Shown in pieces: positions 41,865 through 50,964 of a DNA stretch of 64,000 bases. Numbering within the stretch: position 1 is the stretch's first letter; each line of letters opens with the position of its first letter. The translations under genes and the position numbers were made by a program. The DNA comes from Blastococcus litoris (GTDB lineage: Bacteria; Actinomycetota; Actinomycetes; Mycobacteriales; Geodermatophilaceae). The notes beneath the pieces are model-generated. The model made no database searches. It was not told where the DNA came from and was given only the letters and a program-made list of their open reading frames with translations. The stretch lies in assembly GCF_003075095.1 (NCBI RefSeq), contig NZ_QCZF01000003.1:124001-188000 (forward strand), written 5' to 3'.

Positions 41865-42721
41865 TGGACCTCCCGCTCGTCGCCCGCGGCAAGGTGCGGG
41901 AGATCTACGACGCCGGCGACGACCGGCTGCTGCTGGTCGCCTCGGACCGCATCTCGGCCTACGACCACGTGCTGCCCACGCCGATCCCGGACAAGGGGCG
42001 GGTGCTGACGCAGCTGTCGGTCTGGTGGTTCGAGCAGCTGGCGCCGGTGCTGGCCGGGTTCGGGGCGTCGCACCATCTGGTGTCGGCCACCGACGTGCCG
42101 GCCGACGTCGCCGGCCGGGCGATGCTCGTGCGGCGGCTGGACATGCTGCCGGTGGAGTGCGTGGCCCGCGGCTACCTGTCGGGCTCGGGAACCGTCGAGT
42201 ACTCGCGGACCGGGTCGATCCGGGACGTCGCGCTGCCGGCGGGCCTGGTCGAGGGCTCGCGGCTGCCGGAGCCGGTGTTCACGCCGTCGACCAAGGCGGA
42301 GATCGGCGAGCACGACGAAGCGATCGACTTCTCCGCCGTCGTCTCGGCGGTGGGTGCTCCGCGTGCCTCCGAGCTGCGCGAGCTGACCCTGGCGCTGTAC
42401 CGGCGCGGGGCGGAGCTGGCCGAGGCGGCCGGGATCGTGCTGGCCGACACCAAGTTCGAGTTCGGCGTCGCGCCGGACGGCGGGCTGGTGCTCGGCGACG
42501 AGGTGCTCACGCCCGACTCGTCGCGCTTCTGGCCGGCCGCCACCTGGTCCCCGGGGTCGGTGCAGCCGTCGTACGACAAGCAGTACGTGCGCGACTGGCT
42601 GACGTCGTCCGGCTGGGACCGCGTCTCTCCGCCGCCGGAGCTGCCGGACGACGTCGTCGCCGCGACCCGCGAGCGCTACGTCACCGCCTACGAGCGGCTG
42701 ACCGGCACGACGTTCGCCTGA
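41864..42721 (+). CDS. purC: Phosphoribosylaminoimidazole-succinocarboxamide synthase (SAICAR synthetase)
   Basis: Adds aspartate to CAIR using ATP. It is 285 aa. The N-terminal [27 protein letters not shown] contains the nucleotide loop, split across the two family motifs. [13 protein letters not shown] and [12 protein letters not shown] bind the imidazole ring and metal, and the C-terminal [11 protein letters not shown] is conserved. Translationally coupled to purB by one shared base. Ten bases past the stop begins the first of two 57-nt hairpins that frame a nuclease-like gene, which interrupts the run toward purS. Confidence 0.98.
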
Positions 42722-42731
42722 CCCCCCGGCG

Positions 42732-42788
42732 CGAGTGCAACGAACTCGTGGCCATCAGCCGCTGATCACCACGAGTCCGTTGCACTCG
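42732..42788. repeat. 57-nt palindromic element, left copy
   Basis: Outer arms of 20 nt (42732-42751 CGAGTGCAACGAACTCGTGG with 42769-42788) have one A-C mismatch. They enclose a 2-nt bulge on each side, a 5-bp inner stem (atcag/ctgat) and a 3-nt loop. Each arm also holds its own CGAGT...ACTCG dyad. The copy at 43730 has the same 20+2+5+3+5+2+20 layout. It may act as a purC terminator, but the shared sequence points to a defined repeat family. Confidence 0.85.
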
Positions 42789-42844
42789 GCCGGCCTGTGG
42801 ACGGAGTCAGCGGGGCTGCCCGGCATCCGGGCACGCTGCGGCGC

Positions 42845-43726
42845 GTGCCGACCCCACCCGTCCCACCGCGCGTCCACGCGCCCACGGACCGCCGGCGGGC
42901 CCGCTCGGCCGGGGTGAGTGACTGGCAGCTCCGCCACACCGGCATCACCCGGACGTCGCGGGACACCTACCTGCCGCGGGATGCGCAGTCGGTGCTCCGG
43001 CAGCGGGTCGACGCCGTCCTCCTGGGCGCTCCGCCCGGCTCCGTGATCAGCCACCGGACCGCGGCGGAGCTCTGGGGCCTCGAGATCCCGCTGGTCGGCG
43101 AGGACCGGCGGGTGCACCTCACCGTGGCGCCGGAGGCCCGCGTCCGGTCCCGGGCGGACCGGGTGGTGCACGCGTCGGTCGTGCCGGTACCCGAGACGCG
43201 GCGCATCGAGGACCTGCTGGTGACCTCGCCGAGCCGCACCTGGATCGACCTCGCCGGGGTGGTGCCGCCGCCGGCGCTCCTGGCGGTGACCGACCAGCTG
43301 CTCGCGCGAGGCTTTCCGGCCGACGAGTTCCCGCACGTCGTCCGGCGCTGCCGGGGACGGCGGGGCGCCGCCCGGGCACGCGCCGTCATGGCGTGGGGCG
43401 ACGGCCTGGCGGGCTCGCCGATGGAGTCGGTCCTCCGCTGGGCGATCCTCGACGCGGGTCTGCCGTGCCCCGTCCTCCAGCACGAGATCCGTGACGAGCT
43501 GGGCCGCTTCCTGGCGTGCGTCGACATGGCCTGGCCGGAACGGCGGGTGCTGGTCGAGTTCGACGGGGACGTGCACCGCGAGCGCCGGGTCTTCGTCAAC
43601 GACCTGCGAAGGCAGAACGGGATCGTGCTGGCCGGGTGGCAGGTGCTGCGGTTCAGCTCGGCCGACGTCCTCGGTCGCCGAGCGGCCGTGCTCCAGCTGC
43701 TCACCCGCGTGCTGAGCGGCAGTTGA
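42845..43726 (+). CDS. DUF559/Vsr-fold endonuclease-like protein with AbiEi-type N-terminal domain
   Basis: A 293-aa protein. The N-terminal half has an Arg-rich helical start, then [15 protein letters not shown], which resembles the AbiEi antitoxin-type winged helix. The C-terminal half (about 190-290) is a DUF559 PD-(D/E)XK nuclease-like domain: Glu194 in MESVLR, Asp227 in VDMAWP, Glu238 and Asp240 in VEFDG, His244, then DLRRQN and GWQVLRFS. All core residues are present, so it could be active. GTG 42845 has CACGCT 7 nt upstream; a longer start at GTG 42797 is possible. It is bracketed by the two 57-nt hairpins, 56 nt before and 3 nt after. Function unknown; a DNA-directed role on the flanking palindromes is speculation. 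Confidence 0.85.
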   Translation: MPTPPVPPRVHAPTDRRRARSAGVSDWQLRHTGITRTSRDTYLPRDAQSVLRQRVDAVLLGAPPGSVISHRTAAELWGLEIPLVGEDRRVHLTVAPEARVRSRADRVVHASVVPVPETRRIEDLLVTSPSRTWIDLAGVVPPPALLAVTDQLLARGFPADEFPHVVRRCRGRRGAARARAVMAWGDGLAGSPMESVLRWAILDAGLPCPVLQHEIRDELGRFLACVDMAWPERRVLVEFDGDVHRERRVFVNDLRRQNGIVLAGWQVLRFSSADVLGRRAAVLQLLTRVLSGS

Positions 43727-43729
43727 CGA

Positions 43730-43786
43730 CGAGTGCGACGAACTCGTGGCGATCGAGCCTCGATGGCCACGACTTCGTCGCACTCG
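43730..43786. repeat. 57-nt palindromic element, right copy
   Basis: Arms 43730-43749 (CGAGTGCGACGAACTCGTGG) and 43767-43786, one C-C mismatch, inner stem atcga/tcgat, 3-nt loop. Compared with the copy at 42732, the A-T pair at arm position 8 is now G-C and two inner-stem pairs have switched, all with the partner base changed too. It starts 3 nt after the nuclease-like gene's stop. Confidence 0.85.
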
Positions 43787-43838
43787 GTCGGGCGGCGGGA
43801 GGAGAGCAGGGTCACCCGGGGGTCCTTCGCGGGGCCGG

Positions 43839-43844
43839 TACGCT
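43839..43844 (+). promoter_or_regulatory. TACGCT -10 element of purS, leaderless type
   Basis: TACGCT ends 7 nt before the purS GTG and lies 52 nt after the right hairpin, so purSQL has its own promoter after the interruption. Confidence 0.55.
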
Positions 43845-43851
43845 CGTCGGC

Positions 43852-44091
43852 GTGTCCCGGGTGGTCGTCGACGTCGTCCTGAAGCCGGAGATCTCCGACC
43901 CCCAGGGTCAGGCGGTGCTCGGCGCGCTCGGCCGGCTCGGCCACGACAGCATCCGGAGCGTCCGCCAGGGCAAGCACTTCGTGCTCGAGGTCGACGGGAC
44001 GCCCGACGAGGCCGAGCTGAAGCAGATCGCCGAGACCCTGCTCGCCAATCCCGTCATCGAGGACGTGGAACTGCACCTCTCCACCGACTGA
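43852..44091 (+). CDS. purS: Phosphoribosylformylglycinamidine synthase subunit PurS
   Basis: Small structural subunit (79 aa) that brings PurQ and PurL together in the FGAM synthase complex. [27 protein letters not shown] and [12 protein letters not shown] match PurS throughout, and the fold is two beta-alpha-beta units. GTG 43852 fits the hexamer upstream. The gene is 14 nt from purQ and opens the purS-purQ-purL-SCP run. Upstream it is separated from purC by the hairpin/nuclease insertion. Confidence 0.95.
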   Translation: MSRVVVDVVLKPEISDPQGQAVLGALGRLGHDSIRSVRQGKHFVLEVDGTPDEAELKQIAETLLANPVIEDVELHLSTD

Positions 44092-44105
44092 ACGGACGCA
44101 CTTCC

Positions 44106-44777
44106 TTGCGCATCGGTGTCATCACCTTCCCGGGCTCCCTGGACGACGTCGACGCCGCCCGCGCGGTGCGCCTCGCCGGCGGTGAGCCGGTCGCCCTCTG
44201 GCACGGCGACCACGACCTCAAGGACGTCGACGCCGTCGTCCTCCCGGGTGGCTTCTCCTACGGCGACTACCTGCGCGCCGGCTCCATCGCCGCGCGCTCG
44301 CCGCTGATGCAGGACGTCGTCGCGGCCGCGGGCAACGGCCTGCCGGTGCTCGGCATCTGCAACGGCTTCCAGGTGCTCTGCGAGGCAGGCCTGCTCCCGG
44401 GCGCACTCACCCGCAACAGCCACCTGCACTTCCGCAACCGCGACCAGGTGCTCGTCGTCGAGCGGGCCGACACGGCCTGGACGTCGGACTACGCGACCGG
44501 CCAGCGCATCGTCATCCCGGTCAAGAACGGCGAGGGTCGCTACGTGGGCTCCGACGCCGACCTCGACCGCCTCGAGGGCGACGGCCGGGTGGTGTTCCGC
44601 TACGCCGACGGCAACCCCAACGGGTCGAGCAGGGACATCGCCGGGGTCGCCAGCGAGAACGGCCGCGTCGTCGGCCTCATGCCGCACCCCGAGCACGCGA
44701 TCGAGGACCTCACCGGGCCCAGCACCGACGGCCTCGGGTTCTTCACCAGCGTCCTGAAGGCAGTCGTCAACGCATGA
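44106..44777 (+). CDS. purQ: Phosphoribosylformylglycinamidine synthase glutaminase subunit PurQ
   Basis: Class I glutamine amidotransferase supplying ammonia to PurL. It is 223 aa. The nucleophile Cys is in [11 protein letters not shown], the oxyanion and substrate loop is in [19 protein letters not shown], and the catalytic His-Glu pair is in [10 protein letters not shown]. The family N-terminus [13 protein letters not shown] can only be reached in frame by a TTG codon at 44106; no ATG or GTG precedes it and no strong ribosome site is visible, so translation may depend on purS. The stop overlaps the purL ATG by 4 nt. Confidence 0.96.
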   Translation: MRIGVITFPGSLDDVDAARAVRLAGGEPVALWHGDHDLKDVDAVVLPGGFSYGDYLRAGSIAARSPLMQDVVAAAGNGLPVLGICNGFQVLCEAGLLPGALTRNSHLHFRNRDQVLVVERADTAWTSDYATGQRIVIPVKNGEGRYVGSDADLDRLEGDGRVVFRYADGNPNGSSRDIAGVASENGRVVGLMPHPEHAIEDLTGPSTDGLGFFTSVLKAVVNA

Positions 44778-47080
44778 GCCAGATCGACACCGTCGAGCTC
44801 GCGGCGAAGAGCCCCGACGACGAGCAGCCCTGGGCCGAGCTCGGCCTCAAGGCCGACGAGTACGCCCGCATCAAGGACATCCTCGGCCGCCGCCCGACCA
44901 CCGCCGAGCTCGCGATGTACAGCGTCATGTGGAGCGAGCACTGCTCCTACAAGAGCTCCAAGGTCCACCTCCGCCAGTTCGGCGACCTGCCGCCCAGCGA
45001 CGCCCTCCTCGTCGGCATCGGCGAGAACGCCGGCGTCGTCGACGTCGGCGACGGCTACGCGGTCACCTTCAAGGTCGAGTCGCACAACCACCCCAGCTAC
45101 GTCGAGCCCTACCAGGGCGCGGCGACCGGCGTCGGCGGCATCGTCCGCGACATCCTCACCATGGGCGCCCGCCCGGTCGCCGTCATGGACTCGCTGCGCT
45201 TCGGCCGGGCGGACGCCCCCGACACCGCGCGCGTGCTGCCGGGCGTCGTCGCCGGCGTCGGCGGCTACGGCAACTGCCTGGGCCTGCCCAACATCGGCGG
45301 CGAGCTGCTCTTCGACGACTGCTACGCCGGCAACCCGCTGGTCAACGCCCTGTGCGTCGGCGTCATGAAGCACGAGGACGTGCGGCTGGCCAAGGCCGAG
45401 GGCGTCGGCAACAAGGTCATCCTCTTCGGGGCCCGCACCGGCGGCGACGGCATCGGCGGCGTCTCCGTGCTGGCGTCGGAGACCTTCGACACTCAGGACG
45501 ACGGCACAGGGGGCCCGGCCAAGCGGCCGAGCGTCCAGGTCGGCGACCCGTTCACCGAGAAGCTGCTGATCGAGGCGTGCCTCGAGATCTTCGCCCAGGA
45601 CCTCGTCACCGGGATCCAGGACCTCGGCGGCGCCGGGCTCTCCTGCGCGACCTCCGAGCTGGCCAGCGCCGGCACCGGGGGCATGCACGTCGACCTCGAC
45701 ACCGTCCCGCTGCGCGACTCGACGCTGACTCCGGCCGAGATCCTGATGAGCGAGTCGCAGGAGCGCATGTGCGCGATCGTGGAGCCCGCGAAGGTCGAGC
45801 AGTTCCTCGCCGTCTGCCGCAAGTGGGACGTCCTCGCCACCGTCATCGGTGAGGTGACCGACGGCGACCGGCTCACCGTCGACTGGCACGGCGAGCGGAT
45901 CGTCGACGTCCCGCCGCGGACCGTCGCCCACGAGGGCCCGGTCTACGAGCGGCCGATGGCCCGCCCGGCCGACCTCGACGCCCTCCAGGCCGACGACGCC
46001 GCGAAGCTCCCGCGGCCCACGACCGGTGCCGAGCTCCAGGCGCACTGGCTGGCCGTCGTCAGCAGCCCCGACGGCGCCGACAAGACGTGGGTCACCGAGC
46101 AGTACGACCGCTACGTGCGAGGCAACACCGTCCTGGCCCAGCCGGAGGACGCCGGCGTCGTGCGCATCGACGAGGAGTCGCACCGCGGGATCGCGCTCGC
46201 GCTCGACGGCAACGCCCGCTACGCCCGGCTCGACCCGTACGCCGGCGCGCAGCTGAACCTCGCCGAGGCCTACCGCAACGTCGCCGTCAGCGGGGCCAAG
46301 CCGCTGGCCGTCACCAACTGCCTGAACTTCGGCTCCCCCGAGGAGCCCGAGGTCATGTGGCAGTTCGCCGAGGCCGTCCGCGGCCTGGCCGACGGCTGCC
46401 GCGCGCTCGGCCTGCCGGTGACCGGCGGCAACGTGAGCCTCTACAACCAGACCGGCGACGTCCCGATCAACCCGACGCCGGTCATCGGCGTGCTGGGTGT
46501 GCACGAGGACGTCCGCCTGCGGGTGCCCGGCGGCTGGCGCAGCGCGGGGGAGACGGTCCTGCTCCTCGGCGAGACCCGGCCCGAGTTCGGGGGCTCCGCG
46601 TGGGCGAGTGTCGTGCACGGCCACCTCGGTGGCCGCCCGCCGGCGCTGGACCTGGCCGCCGAGCGGAAGCTGGCCGACCTCCTGGCCGCACTGGGGGAGC
46701 AGCGGCTGATCAGCTCGGCCCACGACCTCTCCGACGGCGGGCTGGCGCAGGCGCTCACCGAGTCCGCGCTCCGCTACGGCGTCGGCGCGAGCCTGCACCT
46801 GGCCGGCGACGCGTTCACCGCCCTGTTCAGCGAGTCGACCGGTCGCGTCGTCGTCACGACGAACGACCCGGGTGGGGTGAAGACGACGGCGCAGTGGGCC
46901 GGCGTCCCCGTGACGGAACTCGGCACGACCGGTGGGGAGGCCCTGAGCGTCGCCGACGTGCTGGACCTGCCGCTCGCGGAGCTCCGCGCCGCCTGGACCG
47001 CGACCCTGCCGGCGTTGTTCGGCGGGCCCGAGCACAGCACCCCGCTCACCGTCCCGGCGGGCACCGTCCCGACCAGCTGA
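44774..47080 (+). CDS. purL: Phosphoribosylformylglycinamidine synthase subunit PurL
   Basis: ATP-dependent synthase of the fourth purine step, using ammonia from PurQ. It is 768 aa, the small PurL type that needs PurS and PurQ. The N-terminal [15 protein letters not shown], the nucleotide site [24 protein letters not shown] and the second-half [12 protein letters not shown] are all present; the two halves are a tandem AIRS-like repeat. ATG 44774 overlaps purQ as ATGA. The downstream gene starts on the last base of its stop. Confidence 0.98.
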   Translation: MSQIDTVELAAKSPDDEQPWAELGLKADEYARIKDILGRRPTTAELAMYSVMWSEHCSYKSSKVHLRQFGDLPPSDALLVGIGENAGVVDVGDGYAVTFKVESHNHPSYVEPYQGAATGVGGIVRDILTMGARPVAVMDSLRFGRADAPDTARVLPGVVAGVGGYGNCLGLPNIGGELLFDDCYAGNPLVNALCVGVMKHEDVRLAKAEGVGNKVILFGARTGGDGIGGVSVLASETFDTQDDGTGGPAKRPSVQVGDPFTEKLLIEACLEIFAQDLVTGIQDLGGAGLSCATSELASAGTGGMHVDLDTVPLRDSTLTPAEILMSESQERMCAIVEPAKVEQFLAVCRKWDVLATVIGEVTDGDRLTVDWHGERIVDVPPRTVAHEGPVYERPMARPADLDALQADDAAKLPRPTTGAELQAHWLAVVSSPDGADKTWVTEQYDRYVRGNTVLAQPEDAGVVRIDEESHRGIALALDGNARYARLDPYAGAQLNLAEAYRNVAVSGAKPLAVTNCLNFGSPEEPEVMWQFAEAVRGLADGCRALGLPVTGGNVSLYNQTGDVPINPTPVIGVLGVHEDVRLRVPGGWRSAGETVLLLGETRPEFGGSAWASVVHGHLGGRPPALDLAAERKLADLLAALGEQRLISSAHDLSDGGLAQALTESALRYGVGASLHLAGDAFTALFSESTGRVVVTTNDPGGVKTTAQWAGVPVTELGTTGGEALSVADVLDLPLAELRAAWTATLPALFGGPEHSTPLTVPAGTVPTS

Positions 47081-47469
47081 TGGCCGGCACCGCGCCCATC
47101 CCGGCCGAGGAGCTGCGCGCCGTCCTCGGGCCGGTGCGGGCCTGGCTCGACGACGACGCCGAGCAGCCGCCCCGGAGCGTGGTCGGCGCCGCGGTGAAGA
47201 CCAGCGCGCGCTGGATGGCGCAGCAGGTGCCCGGCCGGTCGGTGGAGGTGCGGGTGCCGCCGCACGTCGCCGTCCAGTGCATCGAAGGGCCCCGGCACAC
47301 GCGGGGGACGCCGCCGAACGTCGTCGAGACCGACGCCGCCACGTGGCTGCGGCTGGTGAGCGGCCGCGTCACGTGGGCCGACGCCGTGGCCGCCGGGAAG
47401 GTCACCGCCAGCGGCAACCGCGCCGACCTGAGCGCGCTGCTGCCGCTGCGCCCCCTCCGACAGCACTGA
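47080..47469 (+). CDS. Sterol carrier family (SCP2-like) protein, purL neighbour
   Basis: A 129-aa soluble protein. [36 protein letters not shown] fits the C-terminal SCP-type fold annotated as sterol carrier family protein in actinobacteria, where it commonly follows purL. Function unknown; a lipid-carrier role is only inferred from the fold. Translation is coupled to purL through TGATG. It ends the purS operon, and a hairpin begins inside its stop codon region. Confidence 0.82.
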   Translation: MAGTAPIPAEELRAVLGPVRAWLDDDAEQPPRSVVGAAVKTSARWMAQQVPGRSVEVRVPPHVAVQCIEGPRHTRGTPPNVVETDAATWLRLVSGRVTWADAVAAGKVTASGNRADLSALLPLRPLRQH

Positions 47470-47501
47470 GCCCCGCCCGCTGGATCAGCGGACGGGGCTC
47501 A
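47467..47501. terminator. Terminator of the purSQL operon
   Basis: 16-bp arms (47467-47482 and 47486-47501) with one mismatch and a 3-nt loop. The left arm includes the TGA stop of the SCP gene. It also faces the convergent small-subunit gene. Confidence 0.8.
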
Positions 47502-47516
47502 GCGAGGTGGAACGGT

Positions 47517-47657
47517 TCAGCCGCCGAAGAGGGCGCTCGCGGCCTTCACGGTGTTGTACAGCCCGTACACCAGCGGGATGCCGACGAGGGCCCACGCGAA
47601 GGCGATGAGGCCCACGGGCGTCGTGCTGGTCTGCTCGTTCGAGGCAGGGGTGCTCAT
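47517..47657 (-). CDS. MFS transporter small subunit (46 aa)
   Basis: A 46-residue single-helix membrane protein. A short polar N-terminus with Ser/Thr (STPASNEQTSTTP) is followed by VGLIAFAWALVGIPLVYGLY and an amphipathic end NTVKAASALFGG. Small proteins of this type are coded next to OFA-family MFS carriers and are annotated as their small subunit; the role is presumed to be stabilising or modulatory. The ATG at 47657 overlaps the carrier's stop by 4 nt (ATGA), which strongly supports the pairing. The convergent purSQL terminator follows. Confidence 0.88.
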   Translation of the reverse strand: MSTPASNEQTSTTPVGLIAFAWALVGIPLVYGLYNTVKAASALFGG

Positions 47658-49060
47658 CGGACAGCGCTCGCTTCCTGGGTGGTGGCGGACGGGGCGGCCT
47701 TCGGCTCGTGCCACTTGCTGGCGACGGGCCGGATGAGCAGGTTGGCGACGAAGCCCACCGCGAGCAGCCCGACCATGATGAACAGCGCGGGCCGGTAGTC
47801 GCCGGCGACGAGCTCACCGGGCGTCCCGCGGGCGTCGAGGACGCCGTTGATGATCAGCGGACCGGCCACGCCGGCAGCCGACCACGCGGTCAGCAGCCGG
47901 CCGTGGATGGCGCCCACCTGGTAGGTGCCGAACAGGTCGCGCAGGTAGGCCGGAACCGTCGCGAAGCCACCGCCGTAGAAGCTGATGATGATCGCGGCGG
48001 TGATGACGAAGATCCACGTCGCCGTGCTGCCGAGCGTCGCCAGGACGATGTACAGGACGATGCCGACGCCGAGGTAGATCATGTAGATCGGCTTGCGGCC
48101 GATGAAGTCCGACGTCGAGGACCACACGAACCGGCCACCCATGTTGAACAGGGACAGCAGGCCGACGAAGCCGGCGGCCGAGGCGGCTGCGACCGCGGAG
48201 GTCGTCCCGTCGCGGAAGAAGTCCTGGATCATGGGGGCGGCCTGCTCGAGGATGCCGATGCCGGCCGTCACGTTGCAGAACAGCACGACCCACAGCAGCC
48301 AGAACTGCGGCGTCCTGATCGCGTTGCCCGCCGACACGTTCTCCGTGGTGATCAGTGCCTTCTGCTTGACCGTCGACGGGTCCCAGCCGGCCGGCTTCCA
48401 GCCGTCGGCCGGCACGCGGACGATGAGCGCACCGAAGAGCATGAAGACCAGGTAGACCAGGCCCAGGGTGAGGAAGAGGCCGGCGACCGCGCCGCCGCTG
48501 GGGGTCGTCCCCGCCGTGCCGTCGTAGCCGGGGTCGTACCAGTTCATGAGCTGGCGCGACAGCGGGGAGGCGATGAGCGCGCCGCCGCCGAAGCCCATGA
48601 TCGCCATGCCCGTGGCCAGGCCGGGGCGGTCGGGGAACCACTTGATCAGCGTGGAGACCGGCGAGATGTAGCCGATGCCCAGTCCGATGCCGCCGATGAC
48701 GCCGTAGCCGAGGTAGACCAGCCACAGCTGGCTGGTGGCGATGCCGAGCGACCCGACGAGGAAGCCGGTCGACCAGAAGACGGCCGCGGTGGCCATCGCC
48801 GACCGGGGACCGTTCCGGTCGACCCAGGTGCCGAAGACGGCCGCGGAGAGACCCAGCATCACGATGGCGATCGAGAAGATGATGCCGATCGCCGTGAGGC
48901 TGGTGTCGAAGTGGGCGACGAGCGCGCTCTTGTAGACGCTCGTCGCGTAGGCCTGGCCGATGCAGAGGTGCACCGCCAGGGCGGCCGGCGGGATGAGCCA
49001 GCGGTTGAAGCCCGGCTTCGCGATGATGCGTTCGCGAGCCAGGAATCCGGGGACTGCCAC
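47654..49060 (-). CDS. OFA-family MFS transporter (oxalate/formate antiporter type)
   Basis: A 468-aa, 12-helix carrier. FNRWLIPPAALAVHLCIGQAYATSVYK opens helix 1 as in the OFA family, and GVIGGIGLGIGYISPVSTLIKWFPDRPGLATG is the highly conserved segment between helices 4 and 5. WSSTSDFIGRKPIYM is the second-half loop. Members exchange carboxylates such as oxalate/formate, lactate or pyruvate; the cargo is not known here. GTG 49060 has GGAGG at 8 nt; longer starts are unlikely. Forms a two-gene unit with the 46-aa small subunit. Divergent from the mycothiol dehydrogenase. Confidence 0.9.
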   Translation of the reverse strand: MAVPGFLARERIIAKPGFNRWLIPPAALAVHLCIGQAYATSVYKSALVAHFDTSLTAIGIIFSIAIVMLGLSAAVFGTWVDRNGPRSAMATAAVFWSTGFLVGSLGIATSQLWLVYLGYGVIGGIGLGIGYISPVSTLIKWFPDRPGLATGMAIMGFGGGALIASPLSRQLMNWYDPGYDGTAGTTPSGGAVAGLFLTLGLVYLVFMLFGALIVRVPADGWKPAGWDPSTVKQKALITTENVSAGNAIRTPQFWLLWVVLFCNVTAGIGILEQAAPMIQDFFRDGTTSAVAAASAAGFVGLLSLFNMGGRFVWSSTSDFIGRKPIYMIYLGVGIVLYIVLATLGSTATWIFVITAAIIISFYGGGFATVPAYLRDLFGTYQVGAIHGRLLTAWSAAGVAGPLIINGVLDARGTPGELVAGDYRPALFIMVGLLAVGFVANLLIRPVASKWHEPKAAPSATTQEASAVR

Positions 49061-49255
49061 GGATCGGACCTCCGGGATCGGGGGAGCCGCGCCCGGCTGG
49101 GCGCAACCTGGGCGCGCGCTGTGTGACGAGGATCGCGGCCGCTGGCACGGTACGTCGTGCACGACCTACTCGCGCGTTCACACTCGGATCGAGACCTCGC
49201 CGTAACCGTTTCCTCGGCTAACGGATCGGGCGGGCACGGTCCCCGGGCCGCCCCC

Positions 49256-49261
49256 TACGCT
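49256..49261 (+). promoter_or_regulatory. TACGCT -10 element of mscR, leaderless type
   Basis: TACGCT ends 6 nt before the ATG of the dehydrogenase gene; the same hexamer serves purS. Confidence 0.55.
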
Positions 49262-49267
49262 CGGGGC

Positions 49268-50356
49268 ATGGCCTACGAGGTGAAGGGCGTCGTCGCCCGA
49301 AGCAAGGGTGCTCCCGTCTCGATCGAGACCATCGTCGTCCCGGACCCCGGTCCGGGTGAGGCGGTGGTCGACGTGCAGGCGTGCGGCGTCTGCCACACCG
49401 ACCTGCACTACCGCGAGGGCGGCATCAACGACGAGTTCCCCTTCCTGCTGGGGCACGAGGCCGCCGGTGTCGTCTCGGCGGTGGGCGAGGGCGTCACCGA
49501 CGTGGCCGTCGGCGACTACGTGATCCTCAACTGGCGGGCGGTGTGCGGGCAGTGCCGGGCCTGCCTCAAGGGCGAGCCGCAGTACTGCTTCGACACGCAC
49601 AACGCCGCGCAGAAGATGACGCTGGCCGACGGCACGGAGCTGTCCCCCGCGCTCGGCATCGGGGCGTTCGCCGAGAAGACCCTGGTGCACTCGGGCCAGT
49701 GCACGAAGGTGGACCCAGCCGCTCCGCCGGCCGCCGCCGGGCTGCTCGGCTGCGGCGTCATGGCCGGCGTGGGTGCGGCCATCAACACCGGCGGCGTCCG
49801 CCGTGGCGAGAGCGTCGCCGTCTTCGGCTGCGGCGGTGTCGGTGACGCCGCGATCGCCGGCGCGAAGCTCGCCGGGGCGACGACGATCATCGCCGTCGAC
49901 ATCTCCGACACGAAGCTGGAGTGGGCGACGCGGATGGGTGCCACCCACACCGTCAACTCGAAGGAGACCGACGCCGTCGAGGCGGTCAAGGCGCTCACCG
50001 GCGGGTTCGGGGTCGACGTCGCGATCGACGCGGTCGGCCACCCGAAGGTCTTCGAGCAGGCCTTCTACGCCCGCGACCTCGCCGGCCGGGTCGTCATGGT
50101 CGGCGTCCCGACGCCGGACATGGAGATCACCCTCCCCGCCATCGAGATCTTCGGCCGCGGCGGCGCCGTCAAGTCCTCCTGGTACGGCGACTGCCTGCCC
50201 AGCCGCGACTTCCCGATGCTCATCGACCTCTACCTGCAGGGCCGCTTCGACCTCGACGCCTTCGTCTCCGAGACGATCGGGCTCGACGACGTCGAGGAGG
50301 CCTTCGCCAAGATGCACCGCGGCGAGGTGCTGCGCAGCGTGGTGGTCTTCCCGTGA
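49268..50356 (+). CDS. mscR: S-(hydroxymethyl)mycothiol dehydrogenase
   Basis: Zinc alcohol dehydrogenase that oxidises the formaldehyde-mycothiol adduct with NAD; may also reduce S-nitrosomycothiol. It is 362 aa. The catalytic Zn site begins CGVCHTD, and the structural Zn site is [15 protein letters not shown]. The NAD fold is [14 protein letters not shown]. The [21 protein letters not shown] stretch is characteristic of the MscR/AdhE2 type. ATG 49268 follows a TACGCT hexamer. The stop overlaps the MBL hydrolase gene, the same order as Rv2259-Rv2260 in M. tuberculosis. It implies the organism makes mycothiol. Confidence 0.95.
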   Translation: MAYEVKGVVARSKGAPVSIETIVVPDPGPGEAVVDVQACGVCHTDLHYREGGINDEFPFLLGHEAAGVVSAVGEGVTDVAVGDYVILNWRAVCGQCRACLKGEPQYCFDTHNAAQKMTLADGTELSPALGIGAFAEKTLVHSGQCTKVDPAAPPAAAGLLGCGVMAGVGAAINTGGVRRGESVAVFGCGGVGDAAIAGAKLAGATTIIAVDISDTKLEWATRMGATHTVNSKETDAVEAVKALTGGFGVDVAIDAVGHPKVFEQAFYARDLAGRVVMVGVPTPDMEITLPAIEIFGRGGAVKSSWYGDCLPSRDFPMLIDLYLQGRFDLDAFVSETIGLDDVEEAFAKMHRGEVLRSVVVFP

Positions 50357-50961
50357 CCGCGCGGGTGGAGCGGGTCGTCGTCCCCGGGGTGTTCAGCCTC
50401 GACGGGCAGGACTTCGACGTCGAGAACAACGTCTGGCTGGTCGGGGACGACGACGAGGTGCTGGTCGTCGACGCGCCCCACGACGCGGCGCCGATCGTCG
50501 AGGCGATCGGCGGCCGCTCGGTCACCGGGATCGTGCTGACCCACGGCCACAACGACCACATCACCGCCGCGGTCGCCCTGCGCGAGGCGACCGGCGCGCC
50601 GATCTGGTTCCACCCGATGGACCGGATGCTGTGGGACGTCGTCCACCCCGGCAGCGAGCCCGACCGCGACCTGGCCGCGGGCGCCCGCTTCCAGGTCGCC
50701 GGCGTCGAGCTGCTGACCCTCCACACGCCCGGGCACTCGCCCGGCAGCGTCTGCCTGCACGCACCGGACCTCACGACCGTGTTCACCGGCGACACGCTGT
50801 TCCACGGCGGCCCGGGCGCCACGGGCCGTTCCTACAGCGACCGGCCGACGATCGAGCACTCGATCCGGTCCGAGCTGTTCGCGCTGCACGGCGACACGGT
50901 GGTGAAGACCGGGCACGGCGACGACACCACCATCGCCGCGGAGCTGCGCAACCTGGGCTGA
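50353..50961 (+). CDS. MBL-fold hydrolase partnered with MscR (candidate S-formylmycothiol hydrolase)
   Basis: A 202-aa metallo-beta-lactamase-fold enzyme. The metal motif is [12 protein letters not shown], with further ligands in [16 protein letters not shown] and KTGHGDDT. It is of glyoxalase-II-like size. It is translated from the same message as mscR (GTGA overlap), so hydrolysis of the S-formyl-mycothiol product to formate plus mycothiol is the natural proposal; that is inference from context. Start GTG 50353. Converges with the next gene at 3 bp distance. Confidence 0.9.
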   Translation: MTARVERVVVPGVFSLDGQDFDVENNVWLVGDDDEVLVVDAPHDAAPIVEAIGGRSVTGIVLTHGHNDHITAAVALREATGAPIWFHPMDRMLWDVVHPGSEPDRDLAAGARFQVAGVELLTLHTPGHSPGSVCLHAPDLTTVFTGDTLFHGGPGATGRSYSDRPTIEHSIRSELFALHGDTVVKTGHGDDTTIAAELRNLG

Positions 50962-50964
50962 CGG

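Noticed and set aside
42845-43726. AbiEi/AbiEii toxin-antitoxin system
   Set aside because: Only the N-terminal domain resembles AbiEi and no nucleotidyltransferase toxin gene is adjacent.
42732-43786. Insertion sequence with terminal inverted repeats
   Set aside because: Each 57-nt unit is a complete palindrome, not one half of an inverted pair; there is no transposase, and no target duplication could be identified by eye.
47654-49162. Longer N-terminus for the OFA carrier
   Set aside because: The extra 34 residues are Ser/Pro/Cys-rich and unconserved; GTG 49060 has GGAGG at ideal spacing.
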